This document shows, piece by piece, positions 33,395-42,387 of a stretch of 64,000 nt of DNA. Under the pieces are notes generated by a model. The model was not told where the DNA came from. It saw only the letters and a list, made by a program, of their open reading frames with translations, and did not search any database. Within the stretch, counting starts at the first letter, position 1. Each line of letters opens with the position of its first letter. A program made the position numbers and the translations under genes. The stretch is from Desulfuromonas sp. AOP6 (GTDB lineage Bacteria > Desulfobacterota > Desulfuromonadia > Desulfuromonadales > SZUA-540), in contig NZ_AP022810.1 in NCBI RefSeq assembly GCF_009731355.2, positions 1,578,001 through 1,642,000 of the forward strand. The letters run 5' to 3'.

Positions 33395-35637
33395 TTTGGA
33401 TGAAATGGCTACCCTGGCGGTTCGTCATCCGGCGAATCGCACGACAGAAGGGATTCCTTGATCCCATCGCCCTGCTGGCGCGGTTGCACAGTTTTGCCCA
33501 GCCGTCTGAAGTGGGAGAACCGATCGAACTGCTGCGAGCCGGCGTGGTGTTTCACGCCCGCGGCCTGATCAACAGCCGGGTTATTCAGCATAACCTGGAC
33601 TGGGTATGGCCCTACTGGATTGAACGTCAGTTCGACCCGAGGGACATCTCCTTTATCCCACGCGCCTTCTCGATCACCCATATCAATCTCACCCACCGCA
33701 ACTGGACGGCAATCGGTTATCCTGACTGCGAAGAGCTGCCGATTGTCGATCCCCGTGGTCTGCTCACCCCTTTTCTCGATGGCGGGTCATTGCAAAGTTG
33801 GCTGCAGACCGAGGATGGCCGCTGCCTGCTGCCTTCCCGCGCCGCCGAATTCAATCAGCGACAGGAGATGGACGACGGGGTTCGTATCACCTCCGAGACT
33901 GCCATGCAGGGGTTGTCCCTGACCAGCAGCGCCTGGGTGCAACTCGAGTCGGGAGTTCCGGTCTGCAAACTGCATTTAAAGGCCAGGGCCGACGCCAACG
34001 CCTGGCTGGTGCTGGCGCTGCGCCCTTACAACCCGGAAGGCATCAGTTTCATTCATCAGGTTCAGCTATCCAGTGAACGCACGGCTTGGACAGTCGACCA
34101 GTCATACCGGGTCGATTTCAGCTGTGCCGCCCGACGTCACCATGTCTCTGATTATCGCAACGGCGACGTGTACATTCATCTCCATGACCGCGATGACCAG
34201 ACCGAGGGTAGTTGTGACGTGGGCATGGTCACCGCGGCGGCCCTTTTTCCGATCAAAGCCGGCAAGCCGGCTGAAATGACCGCCACCATTTCGCTCGCGG
34301 CCACAGGGTCCAAACGGCTCCCCTCTGATGCCTGGAGCACCGTGCATCGCGATCATTGCAAACTCACCTGTCCGGAGCCGCTCTATCAGTTTCTCTACGA
34401 CGCCGCCATCACCTCATTGATTCTGCACTCGCCGGATGACGTCTATCCTGGCCCATTCACCTACAAGCGGTTCTGGTTCCGCGATGCCGCTTTCATTATC
34501 CATGCACTCCTGTGCGTCGGCCTGACTGAACGCGCCGAACGCGCCCTGGCGCGCTTCCCGGAGCGGCAGACGGCGCTCGGTTATTTCCGCTCACAGGAAG
34601 GCGAATGGGATTCCAACGGTCAGGTGTTATGGATTCTACAGCGCTTCCTCGCGTTGACGGGTCGACCGTTTCCCTCCGACTGGCAGGCACCTGCGCAGCG
34701 TGGTGCCCGCTGGATCATCCGCAAGCGACTCGCCGATGATCTGGGCACCCCCCATGCCGGCCTGTTGCCGGCCGGTTTCAGCGCCGAGCATCTGGGCCCC
34801 AACGATTATTACTATTGGGATGACTTCTGGGGAATCGCCGGTCTGCGGGCGGCGGCGGCCATGTTCCAGGAACAGGATCCCGTTCAAAGCAAAGAATTTG
34901 CCCAGGCCGCTGATAACTTCACGGGGGCCGTGGACCAAAGTCTGGAGGCCTGCGCGAAGCGGCTTGGCCGTCCGGGCATGCCCGCGTCACCCTACCGACG
35001 GCTGGATGCCGGCGCGATCGGATCACTGGCGCTAGGTTATCCGGTACAACTCTGCTCTTCGGACGATCCACGGCTCCTTGATACGGTCGAGTTTCTGCTC
35101 AGGAACTGTTTTGTGAAGGGGGCGTTTTATCAGGATATGATCCATTCAGGTCTTAACGCCTACCTGACCCTGCATATTGCGCAGGTATTGTTACGCGCTG
35201 GCGACCCACGTCACCTCGACGTGATGGATGCCGTCGCCGCCCTCGCTTCACCGACAGGCCAGTGGCCGGAAGCGATCCATCCGCATACCGGCGGCGGCTG
35301 TATGGGAGACGGTCATCATGTCTGGGCCGCTGCCGAGTGGGCGCTGATGATCCGCAACTGTTTCGTGCGCGAGGAGGGCGACCGGCTCATCCTGTGCGCC
35401 GGTATTCCAGCACGTTGGCTTAAACAGAACGCGCCGATCCGGTTCGGACCGGCACCGACAAGTTTTGGGGCGGTATCCCTTAGCATCACCCCGCAGACTG
35501 GCCGCCCGCCGCGCGTCGCTTGGCAAGGTGATTGGCATCGTCAGGCACCACCTATCGAGATCCGCCTGTCTGGTTTTGAACCGGTCAGCACTACCGAAGG
35601 AACGGGCTCAATTGACCTCATCGGAAAGGAATCTTGA
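33391..35637 (+). CDS. Unknown protein with six-hairpin glycosidase-like domain
   Basis: A 748-residue soluble protein, not recognised at family level. Residues about 330-690 look like an (alpha/alpha)6 glycosidase barrel: YKRFWFRDAAFIIHALL resembles the Y/F-x2-W-RD segment of glucoamylase and debranching-type enzymes; WDSNGQVLWILQRFLALTG, YYYWDDFWGIAGL and GGGCMGDGHHVWAAAEW follow with acidic candidates for catalysis. The first 330 residues are beta-rich and may bind carbohydrate. No signal peptide is seen. GTG 33391 has AAGGA eight bases upstream and overlaps the TVP38 stop. It precedes a glycosyltransferase gene by 3 bases, so a glycan substrate is plausible. Confidence 0.75.
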   Translation: MIWMKWLPWRFVIRRIARQKGFLDPIALLARLHSFAQPSEVGEPIELLRAGVVFHARGLINSRVIQHNLDWVWPYWIERQFDPRDISFIPRAFSITHINLTHRNWTAIGYPDCEELPIVDPRGLLTPFLDGGSLQSWLQTEDGRCLLPSRAAEFNQRQEMDDGVRITSETAMQGLSLTSSAWVQLESGVPVCKLHLKARADANAWLVLALRPYNPEGISFIHQVQLSSERTAWTVDQSYRVDFSCAARRHHVSDYRNGDVYIHLHDRDDQTEGSCDVGMVTAAALFPIKAGKPAEMTATISLAATGSKRLPSDAWSTVHRDHCKLTCPEPLYQFLYDAAITSLILHSPDDVYPGPFTYKRFWFRDAAFIIHALLCVGLTERAERALARFPERQTALGYFRSQEGEWDSNGQVLWILQRFLALTGRPFPSDWQAPAQRGARWIIRKRLADDLGTPHAGLLPAGFSAEHLGPNDYYYWDDFWGIAGLRAAAAMFQEQDPVQSKEFAQAADNFTGAVDQSLEACAKRLGRPGMPASPYRRLDAGAIGSLALGYPVQLCSSDDPRLLDTVEFLLRNCFVKGAFYQDMIHSGLNAYLTLHIAQVLLRAGDPRHLDVMDAVAALASPTGQWPEAIHPHTGGGCMGDGHHVWAAAEWALMIRNCFVREEGDRLILCAGIPARWLKQNAPIRFGPAPTSFGAVSLSITPQTGRPPRVAWQGDWHRQAPPIEIRLSGFEPVSTTEGTGSIDLIGKES

Positions 35638-35640
35638 CGG

Positions 35641-36927
35641 ATGAACATCCTCATACTGACGAACACCTTCACCCCGCACGTCGGCGGCGTGGCGCGATCG
35701 GTGGAAGCGTTCACTGCGGAATACCGCAAGCGTGGACATCGGGTACTGATCGTCGCCCCGGAGTTTCCCGGCATGCCCCAGGACGAAATCGATGTCGTAC
35801 GAATCCCCGCCATCCAGAATTTCAACGCCAGTGATTTTTCAGTCGCACTGCCTGTCCATCCGCAGCTCAGCGAGAGGATTGATGCTTTTGACCCTGACGT
35901 TGTACATTCTCAACACCCCTTCCTGCTCGGTAACACAGCGCTTCGCCTGGCCCGCCACCGGGAACTGCCGCTGGTTTTCACCCATCACACCCTGTATGAG
36001 CAATATACGCATTATGTCCCTGGTGACTCTCCGGCCCTGAAACGTTTTACGATTGAACTTGCCACCCGCTATGCAAACCTCTGCGACCAGGTCTTCGCCC
36101 CCAGCGAAAGCATCCGCGACCTGTTGCTGGACCGTGGCGTCAATAAACCGATTGCCGTGGTGCCCACCGGGGTCTGCCTGGAAAAGTTTGCCCGGGGAGA
36201 TGGCGAGTCCATGCGTAGAGAGCTGGGAATTCCGGTGGATGCTTTCGTTGTCGGTCATCTAGGACGCCTGGCGCCTGAGAAGAACCTGGAATTTCTGACC
36301 CGGGCGGTTGTTGATTTCATCAACCGCAACAGACGGGCTTATTTTCTGGTGGTCGGGACTGGTCCGTCCGAAGACGCCATACGGGAGGCCTTTTTCAGCT
36401 CCGGCATGGAAGCGCATTTGCACATTGCCGGCGTTCTGCAGCAGCAACAGCTGACCGACGCCCTGCACGCCATGGATCTGTTCGCCTTCGCCTCGAGGAG
36501 CGAAACCCAGGGCATGGTACTCACGGAAGCCATGGCGGCCGGTCTGCCGGTCGTTGCCCTCGATGCGCCCGGTGCCCGCGAAGTGGTCAGAGACAGTCAG
36601 AATGGACGTCTACTATCGGAGGAAACAGTCACGGTATTCAGCGCCGCTCTTCAGTGGGTGCTCGAACAACCTCCGGAGAAACTGCAGGCCCTCAAGCAAG
36701 CTGCCCTTGCCACAGCCGAGGCCTTTTCCATGCCCAACTCTGCCGATAAAGCCCTGGCCTGTTATGAATCCCTTAAATCCAGGTCAATCACTGACGCAGA
36801 CCGAGACGAATTGGGCTGGGAGGAGATCATGAAATTCATTAAAACAGAGTGGGATGTCCTGAAAAGTGTGGCCGTAGCGAGCGAAGCAGCCATGGGAACC
36901 AAGCTGTTTTCCGAAAAGGATGAATGA
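35641..36927 (+). CDS. GT4-family glycosyltransferase
   Basis: A 428-residue GT-B fold enzyme of family GT4. The N-terminal part opens MNILILTNTFTPHVGGV with the glycine-rich acceptor loop; the donor site has the RLAPEKNLEFLTRA lysine and the E-x7-E motif in SETQGMVLTEAMAAGLP. The sequence style recalls diacylglycerol alpha-glucosyltransferases. A C-terminal extension of about 45 residues (after residue 380) is charged and ends with KLFSEKDE. Start ATG 35641 lies 3 bases after the glycosidase-like gene stop; its own stop overlaps the next start. It probably transfers hexose to a membrane lipid or polysaccharide. Confidence 0.9.
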   Translation: MNILILTNTFTPHVGGVARSVEAFTAEYRKRGHRVLIVAPEFPGMPQDEIDVVRIPAIQNFNASDFSVALPVHPQLSERIDAFDPDVVHSQHPFLLGNTALRLARHRELPLVFTHHTLYEQYTHYVPGDSPALKRFTIELATRYANLCDQVFAPSESIRDLLLDRGVNKPIAVVPTGVCLEKFARGDGESMRRELGIPVDAFVVGHLGRLAPEKNLEFLTRAVVDFINRNRRAYFLVVGTGPSEDAIREAFFSSGMEAHLHIAGVLQQQQLTDALHAMDLFAFASRSETQGMVLTEAMAAGLPVVALDAPGAREVVRDSQNGRLLSEETVTVFSAALQWVLEQPPEKLQALKQAALATAEAFSMPNSADKALACYESLKSRSITDADRDELGWEEIMKFIKTEWDVLKSVAVASEAAMGTKLFSEKDE

Positions 36928-39341
36928 TGGTCGGTCGAGTTGAGAATTTGCTCCGGCGCCTGCGCCGGAACCTCAGCCGCAGTGTCTGGCTGGCGCGGCT
37001 GTTGCGGTTGCCGGTTTCGGAGGGGGCACCAACGCGACCGGGGCTGATCATGATTCAGATCGATGGATTTTCTCAACCACAGTTAGAACGCGCCCTGGAT
37101 CGCGGCGAGCTGCCTTTTTTACGGCGACTGATCCAGCGTGAACACTACCAGGTTCATGCCCACTATTCCGGCTTGCCGTCGACGACACCCGCGGTTCAGG
37201 CTGAACTTTTTTATGGCGTCAAAGGTGCGGTCCCCGCATTCTCTTTCAGGGACCATAAAACGCGCCAAATCGTGCGGATGTACGAGCCGGACGCCGCGGC
37301 AGGTGTGGAGGCGCTGCATACAAGCGATGGGATTGAGGCGCTGCTCAAGGGAGGCAGCGCCTACGCGGACATTTATACCGGCGGCGCCGCCGAAACCCAT
37401 TTCTGTCCGTCCTCGATGGGTTGGGGACCGACTTTGCGCGCCGCCAATCCGCTGGTGATCTTGACCTTTCTGCTCGTCAATATCACCAGCTTTCTACGCG
37501 TCGGGGTCCTGTTTCTGCTCGAGTGGGGCCTGTCGTTTATTGATTTTGTGCGCGGTCTGGTCAGCGGCCATGATTTCATGAAAGAGTTAAAATTCATTCC
37601 GACACGAGTTGGCATTTCCATCCTGCTGCGTGAACTCTGCGTAATCGGCGGCAAAATCGACATCAGCCGTGGCTTACCCATCATTCATATCAACTTTCTC
37701 GGTTACGACGAACAATCGCATCGCCGTGGGCCGCGTTCGCTCTTTGCCCACTGGACATTGAAGGGAATCGACGACGCCGTTGCTCGCCTGTGGCGCGCCG
37801 CGAACCATTCCGCCTGGCGACATTACGATGTCTGGGTCTACTCCGATCACGGGCAGGCGCGAGTCCGCCCCTACCACCAAGTTCAAGGGTATCCCCTGGG
37901 AGAGGCCGTGAGGGCAGCTTTTGGGGTATTGAACGCAAGCACCCCGGAAATTGACTCGGAAGGCGCGAGCAGTGTGCAGACACAGCGGGTTCGTTTTCTT
38001 GGCGGCAACAAGATACAGCGGCTGTTCTCGGTCCTTGGTATCCACGGTGATGAGTCTGACGAGCAGGAACCGGCCGTCACGGCTCTCGGACCCGTAGCCC
38101 ACGTTTACACACCGCGAAAACTGACTGGTGATGAAAGCGCTTTGGTCGCACGCGAACTGGCGCGCACGCATAAGGTTCCGCTTGTGCTCACGATGGAGGC
38201 TCCGGGCAGGTGGTGTGCCCGCGCCGAAGAAGCCGAATACCGCTTTCCGCAAGATTGTGAGGCGTTGTTCGGAGCGAAGCATCCATTCATCGATTCGCTT
38301 GGCGAAGACCTGTTGCGACTATGCGAGCACCCGGATGCCGGCGACTTTGTCCTGCTTGGGTGGCGCGAAGGTATCACACCGATCACCTTCGCCGAAGAGA
38401 ACGGTGGCCACGCCGGCGCAACGCCCGAAGAGACCAATGGGTTTGCATTGCTGCCGATCGACGCTCCCTTGGCTGAACGTCAACATGCCTATCTGCGTCC
38501 CACCGATCTTCGCAAGGCGGCGTTCCAGCATCTGCAAAAGCCGGAGCGCAAACCTGTCGCAGCACCTGAACTTGGAGTTGCCACGACAACGGACACTCTT
38601 CGTGTCATGACCTACAATGTGCATAGTTGCATAGGCATGGATGGTAAAATCGATGCCGAACGCATCGCCCGGGTGATCGCCCGCGCCAGACCGGACGTGG
38701 TGGCCCTGCAGGAATTGGACGTCGGACGCTCACGCACTGCTGGCATGGACCAGGCCCATCTGATCGCCCACTATCTGGAGATGGAGTTTCATTTCCATCC
38801 CGCCCTGCACATTGAAGAAGAACGCTATGGCGATGCCATCTTGACGCATCTGCCGCAACGCCTGGTAAAGGCTGGCCCGCTACCGGGCCTTGCCGACAAA
38901 CCGCATCTGGAACCGCGTGGGGCACTCTGGGTCGCAATCGAGCTGAACGGCATGGAAATTCAGGTCATCAATACTCATCTGGGACTGCATCCGCGTGAAC
39001 GCATGGAGCAAGTGATGGCTTTGCTCGGCGGTGACTGGCTGGCACACGAACAGTGCCGGGAACCCGTTATTCTGTGCGGCGACTTCAACGCACTGCCTTC
39101 ATCGGCTGTGTGCCGCCGACTCGCCGGGCGCCTCAAGGACGTACAGATTGAGGCGCCCAGCCACCGCCCCAGAGGCACCTATTCCGGCCGTTTCCCGGCG
39201 GTGCGCATCGACCACATCTTTACAAGCCCAGGGCTTGAAGTAACCGGCATCGAGGTCCCTAGTTCGGAGTTGGCGCGCAGCGCCTCCGATCATCTGCCCC
39301 TGATTGCCGAAATGCGCTATTCAGGTAGTACAATGTTCTGA
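36924..39341 (+). CDS. Two-domain phosphodiesterase: alkaline phosphatase-type plus EEP-type
   Basis: An 805-residue fusion. Residues about 35-340 form an alkaline phosphatase/nucleotide pyrophosphatase-type domain: MIQIDGFS with metal aspartate, LPSTTPAVQAE with threonine nucleophile, NFLGYDEQSHRRG and YSDHGQ. Hydrophobic segments near 175-200 suggest membrane contact. Residues about 555-800 form an endonuclease/exonuclease/phosphatase domain with MTYNVH, VVALQELD, INTHLGLHP, LCGDFNALPSS and the terminal SDHLPL. EEP enzymes include sphingomyelinase-like phosphodiesterases. Start is ATG 36924 or 36927 (AAGGA at 36916). As last gene of the TVP38-glycosidase-GT4 operon, phospholipid or glycerophosphodiester cleavage is a plausible role. 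Confidence 0.85.
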   Translation: MMVGRVENLLRRLRRNLSRSVWLARLLRLPVSEGAPTRPGLIMIQIDGFSQPQLERALDRGELPFLRRLIQREHYQVHAHYSGLPSTTPAVQAELFYGVKGAVPAFSFRDHKTRQIVRMYEPDAAAGVEALHTSDGIEALLKGGSAYADIYTGGAAETHFCPSSMGWGPTLRAANPLVILTFLLVNITSFLRVGVLFLLEWGLSFIDFVRGLVSGHDFMKELKFIPTRVGISILLRELCVIGGKIDISRGLPIIHINFLGYDEQSHRRGPRSLFAHWTLKGIDDAVARLWRAANHSAWRHYDVWVYSDHGQARVRPYHQVQGYPLGEAVRAAFGVLNASTPEIDSEGASSVQTQRVRFLGGNKIQRLFSVLGIHGDESDEQEPAVTALGPVAHVYTPRKLTGDESALVARELARTHKVPLVLTMEAPGRWCARAEEAEYRFPQDCEALFGAKHPFIDSLGEDLLRLCEHPDAGDFVLLGWREGITPITFAEENGGHAGATPEETNGFALLPIDAPLAERQHAYLRPTDLRKAAFQHLQKPERKPVAAPELGVATTTDTLRVMTYNVHSCIGMDGKIDAERIARVIARARPDVVALQELDVGRSRTAGMDQAHLIAHYLEMEFHFHPALHIEEERYGDAILTHLPQRLVKAGPLPGLADKPHLEPRGALWVAIELNGMEIQVINTHLGLHPRERMEQVMALLGGDWLAHEQCREPVILCGDFNALPSSAVCRRLAGRLKDVQIEAPSHRPRGTYSGRFPAVRIDHIFTSPGLEVTGIEVPSSELARSASDHLPLIAEMRYSGSTMF

Positions 39342-39530
39342 ACCTTCAATCAGAAGCAACAGTACCCATCACTCGATGTCGATCTGCGCTTATTGCCACC
39401 CAGCAAAAAAATCAGGATTGGGCAGCAAAGACAGATTAAGATTTTTCTCCATATCATGTTATTATTTTTAATCTTTCAGATCCGGTAATTGATGTATAGC
39501 TTTTGGGCTTTGCAGCAAGGAGTTTTTTAT

Positions 39531-41321
39531 ATGAATTATCCCATGTGGTATCTGCCTGAAATCGGCGGAGGGACAATGATCGCTTTGATCGCGATCATTC
39601 ATGTCTTTGTTTCTCATTTTGCTGTTGGCGGCGGTCTTTACCTGGTTCTTGCCGAACGCAAGGGAATCAGGGAACACGATCGGGGTATTCTCGACTTCAC
39701 GAAAAAACACACCAAGTTTTTTCTGCTGGTGACCATGGTTTTCGGCGGGCTGACCGGTGTGGCGATCTGGTTTATCATCTCTCTGGTTCATCCTTCCGCG
39801 ACGTCTTTTCTGATTCACACCTTTGTCTTTGCCTGGGCCACGGAATGGGTCTTTTTCCTGGTGGAAATCGTGGCCCTGTTTATCTACTTTTACACCTTTG
39901 GTCGAATGGATCACCGCAACCACCAGATTATCGGCTGGATTTATTTTGTTGCCGCCTGGATAAGCCTCTTCATCATCAATGGCATTATTGGTTTCATGCT
40001 AACGCCTGGAGGATGGCTTCAGGACGGTGACTTCTGGTCAGGCTTCTTTAATCCGACTTTCTGGCCAGCCCTGTTTTTCCGCACCTTTGTCGCCTTGATG
40101 ATGGCCGGCTCCTATGCTTTCGTAACCACGGCGTTTATCAAGGATGCCACCCTGAAACGCACCATGACGGTTTTTTCTGGTAAATGGGTTCTCGGCGCTC
40201 TGCTGGCAGCACTTCCCAGCGGTATCTGGTATGTTTCCGTACTGCCGCAACCTGCCATGGAACTGGTTAAGGGGGCTTCGCCAACGATTTCCCGAGCCCT
40301 GTCCTATGGAACCTACGCCATCGTCGGCATCCTGATCGTCAGTCTTCTGCTGACCCTGACCAAACCTGCCCGCCATAATGGCATCTATGCCACCGTCGTC
40401 ATGGTTTGCGCCTTTTTGTTCATGGGCTCTTTCGAATGGACGCGGGAGGGGGCCAGACGTCCCTATGTTCTCAACGAAATCATGTATTCCAACAGTATTT
40501 ACAAGAAAGATGTAGAACGTCTGAACACCGAAGGTTTCCTGCAAAACGCCAAATGGGTTCGCATTCAGGAATTTCACGAGGAAAGCTTGCTTGAAATCGG
40601 CCAGGATCTCTTCAAAAACCAATGTTATGCCTGTCACACCATCGGCGGTTTTAATAACGACATTCTTCCGCGCACAGCGAACATGAGCTTCCCCGTTCTG
40701 GTCAATTATCTGGAAACCATTCACGATCGACGCTATTTCATGCCCCCCTTTGCCGGAACGTCTGACGAGCTGAGGGCTTTGGCGACTTATATCTATAGCG
40801 GTCTGCAGGGCAAATCGATGGCATCGGCAGTTCTGGTGACGGGAGGTGTCGCTGAGATGAGTCCCGGTGAGCAACTATTTGCTGACAATTGCGTATTCTG
40901 CCATGAGGCGGAGCTGATCAAAACCAAGACGATCGGCTGGTCGCGGGATAAAATCCGCCTGGGCATGGATAACCTGAGTGGCCTCAATCCGGCGATGCCT
41001 GACTTCAATGGCTCGGAGTTGGAGAAAGAGCATTTGAGTGATTTCATCCTGGCGCTGCATTCGCCTGAATCGAAAGTTATGGGAACGCCACACCATCTGG
41101 GTGAATCCGTCTTCGAGACGCACTGTTCCATGTGCCACAGCCTGACAGCAGACTACAATCCTCTGCTACCAAAAATTGAAGGTTGGGATCGAATGCGCCT
41201 GCGCCAGGCCCTCGACCAACTCGATGCCCTGAATCCGGCCATGCCGCCGCTGCAGGCGAGTGACGAGGAAAAGGACGCCTTGGCCGACTATCTTATGGAA
41301 GAATCCCGGGAGGTTATGTGA
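39531..41321 (+). CDS. Cytochrome bd-like oxidase large subunit with three c-type haem sites
   Basis: A 596-residue membrane protein. The N-terminal half has about nine helices with CydA-like features: histidines in HVFVSHFAVGG, FGGLTGVAIWF, and two glutamates seven residues apart in a helix (TEWVFFLVE), at the place of the proton-channel glutamates. The quinol-binding Q-loop is not apparent. The C-terminal part is periplasmic with three CxxCH motifs at C365 (CYACH), C454 (CVFCH) and C532 (CSMCH), and PxMPP/PAMP methionines. This fits the c-haem-bearing (OR-C) branch of the bd superfamily, which would take electrons from cytochrome c rather than quinol. ATG 39531 with AAGGAG eight bases upstream is preferred to TTG 39489. 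Confidence 0.83.
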   Translation: MNYPMWYLPEIGGGTMIALIAIIHVFVSHFAVGGGLYLVLAERKGIREHDRGILDFTKKHTKFFLLVTMVFGGLTGVAIWFIISLVHPSATSFLIHTFVFAWATEWVFFLVEIVALFIYFYTFGRMDHRNHQIIGWIYFVAAWISLFIINGIIGFMLTPGGWLQDGDFWSGFFNPTFWPALFFRTFVALMMAGSYAFVTTAFIKDATLKRTMTVFSGKWVLGALLAALPSGIWYVSVLPQPAMELVKGASPTISRALSYGTYAIVGILIVSLLLTLTKPARHNGIYATVVMVCAFLFMGSFEWTREGARRPYVLNEIMYSNSIYKKDVERLNTEGFLQNAKWVRIQEFHEESLLEIGQDLFKNQCYACHTIGGFNNDILPRTANMSFPVLVNYLETIHDRRYFMPPFAGTSDELRALATYIYSGLQGKSMASAVLVTGGVAEMSPGEQLFADNCVFCHEAELIKTKTIGWSRDKIRLGMDNLSGLNPAMPDFNGSELEKEHLSDFILALHSPESKVMGTPHHLGESVFETHCSMCHSLTADYNPLLPKIEGWDRMRLRQALDQLDALNPAMPPLQASDEEKDALADYLMEESREVM

Positions 41322-42373
41322 TGAGCCCACTTATTCCAACACCCGATACACTCCCGGTGGCCTGGGGCTGGTTTCAGTTTTTATTGCTTCTGACCTTGCC
41401 TTTTCACCTGTTGGCCATGAATGCGATGGTCGGTTCCGCCGCGCTCGCGCTCTATGCCCGGTTCCGGGCGGATGAGCCGTCACATCGGCTTGCCCATGAG
41501 TTGGCCAAAATCCTGCCCTTTCTGGTTGCTTTTACGGTAAATTTCGGTGTCGCGCCCCTGTTATTCAACCAGGTTCTGTACGGACATTTTCTTTATGTCA
41601 GTTCCATTCTGATGGCGGTCTTCTGGCTGGCCGTTATTCCTCTCCTTATCCTGGCCTACTATGCCCTGTACCTGTATGATTTTCGCTTTAACTCCCTGGG
41701 TAAGGCAGGGACGGTTTTTCTGGCGATGTCTCTTCTCATCTTTTTTGTCATTGCCTTCATCTATACCAACAACATGACCCTGATGCTGTTACCAACCCAG
41801 TGGGTGGCCTATTTTCAGAACGCCGCCGGGACCCTGCTCAATCTGTCCGATCCCACCCTGATACCGCGCTATCTGCATTTCATGATCGGCGCCCTTGCTG
41901 TTGGAGGCCTCTTTGTTGCCCTATTCGGTAAGTTGAAAGAAAATCGCGACAGGGAAATGGCGGATGCGGTCGTGCGGTTGGGCATGAATGCCTTTACCTG
42001 GCTGACCATGGTGCAGATTCTTTTGGGACTGTGGTTCCTGATGGCTCTGCCCAAAAAGGTGATGCTGATTTTTATGGGAGGCGACACCGTGGCGACTCTC
42101 ATCTTTCTATTGGGCCTGATCCTTGCAATCCTTGTTCTGGTGACGGGGCTCAAGAAAAAAGTCTATCTCACCACCGGCCTTGCTGTTGTTCTGGTGTTTC
42201 TGATGTCTTTTATGCGCGCCTACGTGCGTATGGGTTTCCACGAGCCGTATTTTTCAGTTCGGTCATTAGTCGTCGTGCCGCAGTACTCACCCATGTGGGT
42301 GTTTTTTCTGAGCCTGGTTGCCGGGCTGCTGTGCATCGCCTGGATGGTGAAAAAAGTGGTTGAGATCCGATAA
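41321..42373 (+). CDS. Second subunit of the bd-like oxidase
   Basis: A 350-residue protein with about eight or nine transmembrane helices and little else; it starts at ATG 41321, overlapping the preceding stop, with GGGAGG seven bases upstream. It has repeated histidine, asparagine and methionine positions (FHLLAMNAMVG, HFMIGALAVGG) like the helices of the large subunit, suggesting CydA/CydB-type pseudo-duplication. It carries no CxxCH. Co-translation with the haem-bearing subunit makes it the natural CydB-like or CydA-prime partner. Whether it holds haem b is unknown. Confidence 0.75.
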   Translation: MSPLIPTPDTLPVAWGWFQFLLLLTLPFHLLAMNAMVGSAALALYARFRADEPSHRLAHELAKILPFLVAFTVNFGVAPLLFNQVLYGHFLYVSSILMAVFWLAVIPLLILAYYALYLYDFRFNSLGKAGTVFLAMSLLIFFVIAFIYTNNMTLMLLPTQWVAYFQNAAGTLLNLSDPTLIPRYLHFMIGALAVGGLFVALFGKLKENRDREMADAVVRLGMNAFTWLTMVQILLGLWFLMALPKKVMLIFMGGDTVATLIFLLGLILAILVLVTGLKKKVYLTTGLAVVLVFLMSFMRAYVRMGFHEPYFSVRSLVVVPQYSPMWVFFLSLVAGLLCIAWMVKKVVEIR

Positions 42374-42387
42374 AACTGAGGGTTCCG

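Noticed and set aside
39489-39530. TTG and ATG starts 42 and 39 bases upstream for the bd-like oxidase
   Set aside because: AAGGAG lies at the right distance from ATG 39531 and the predicted protein then begins like its relatives (MNYPMWYLPEIGGG).
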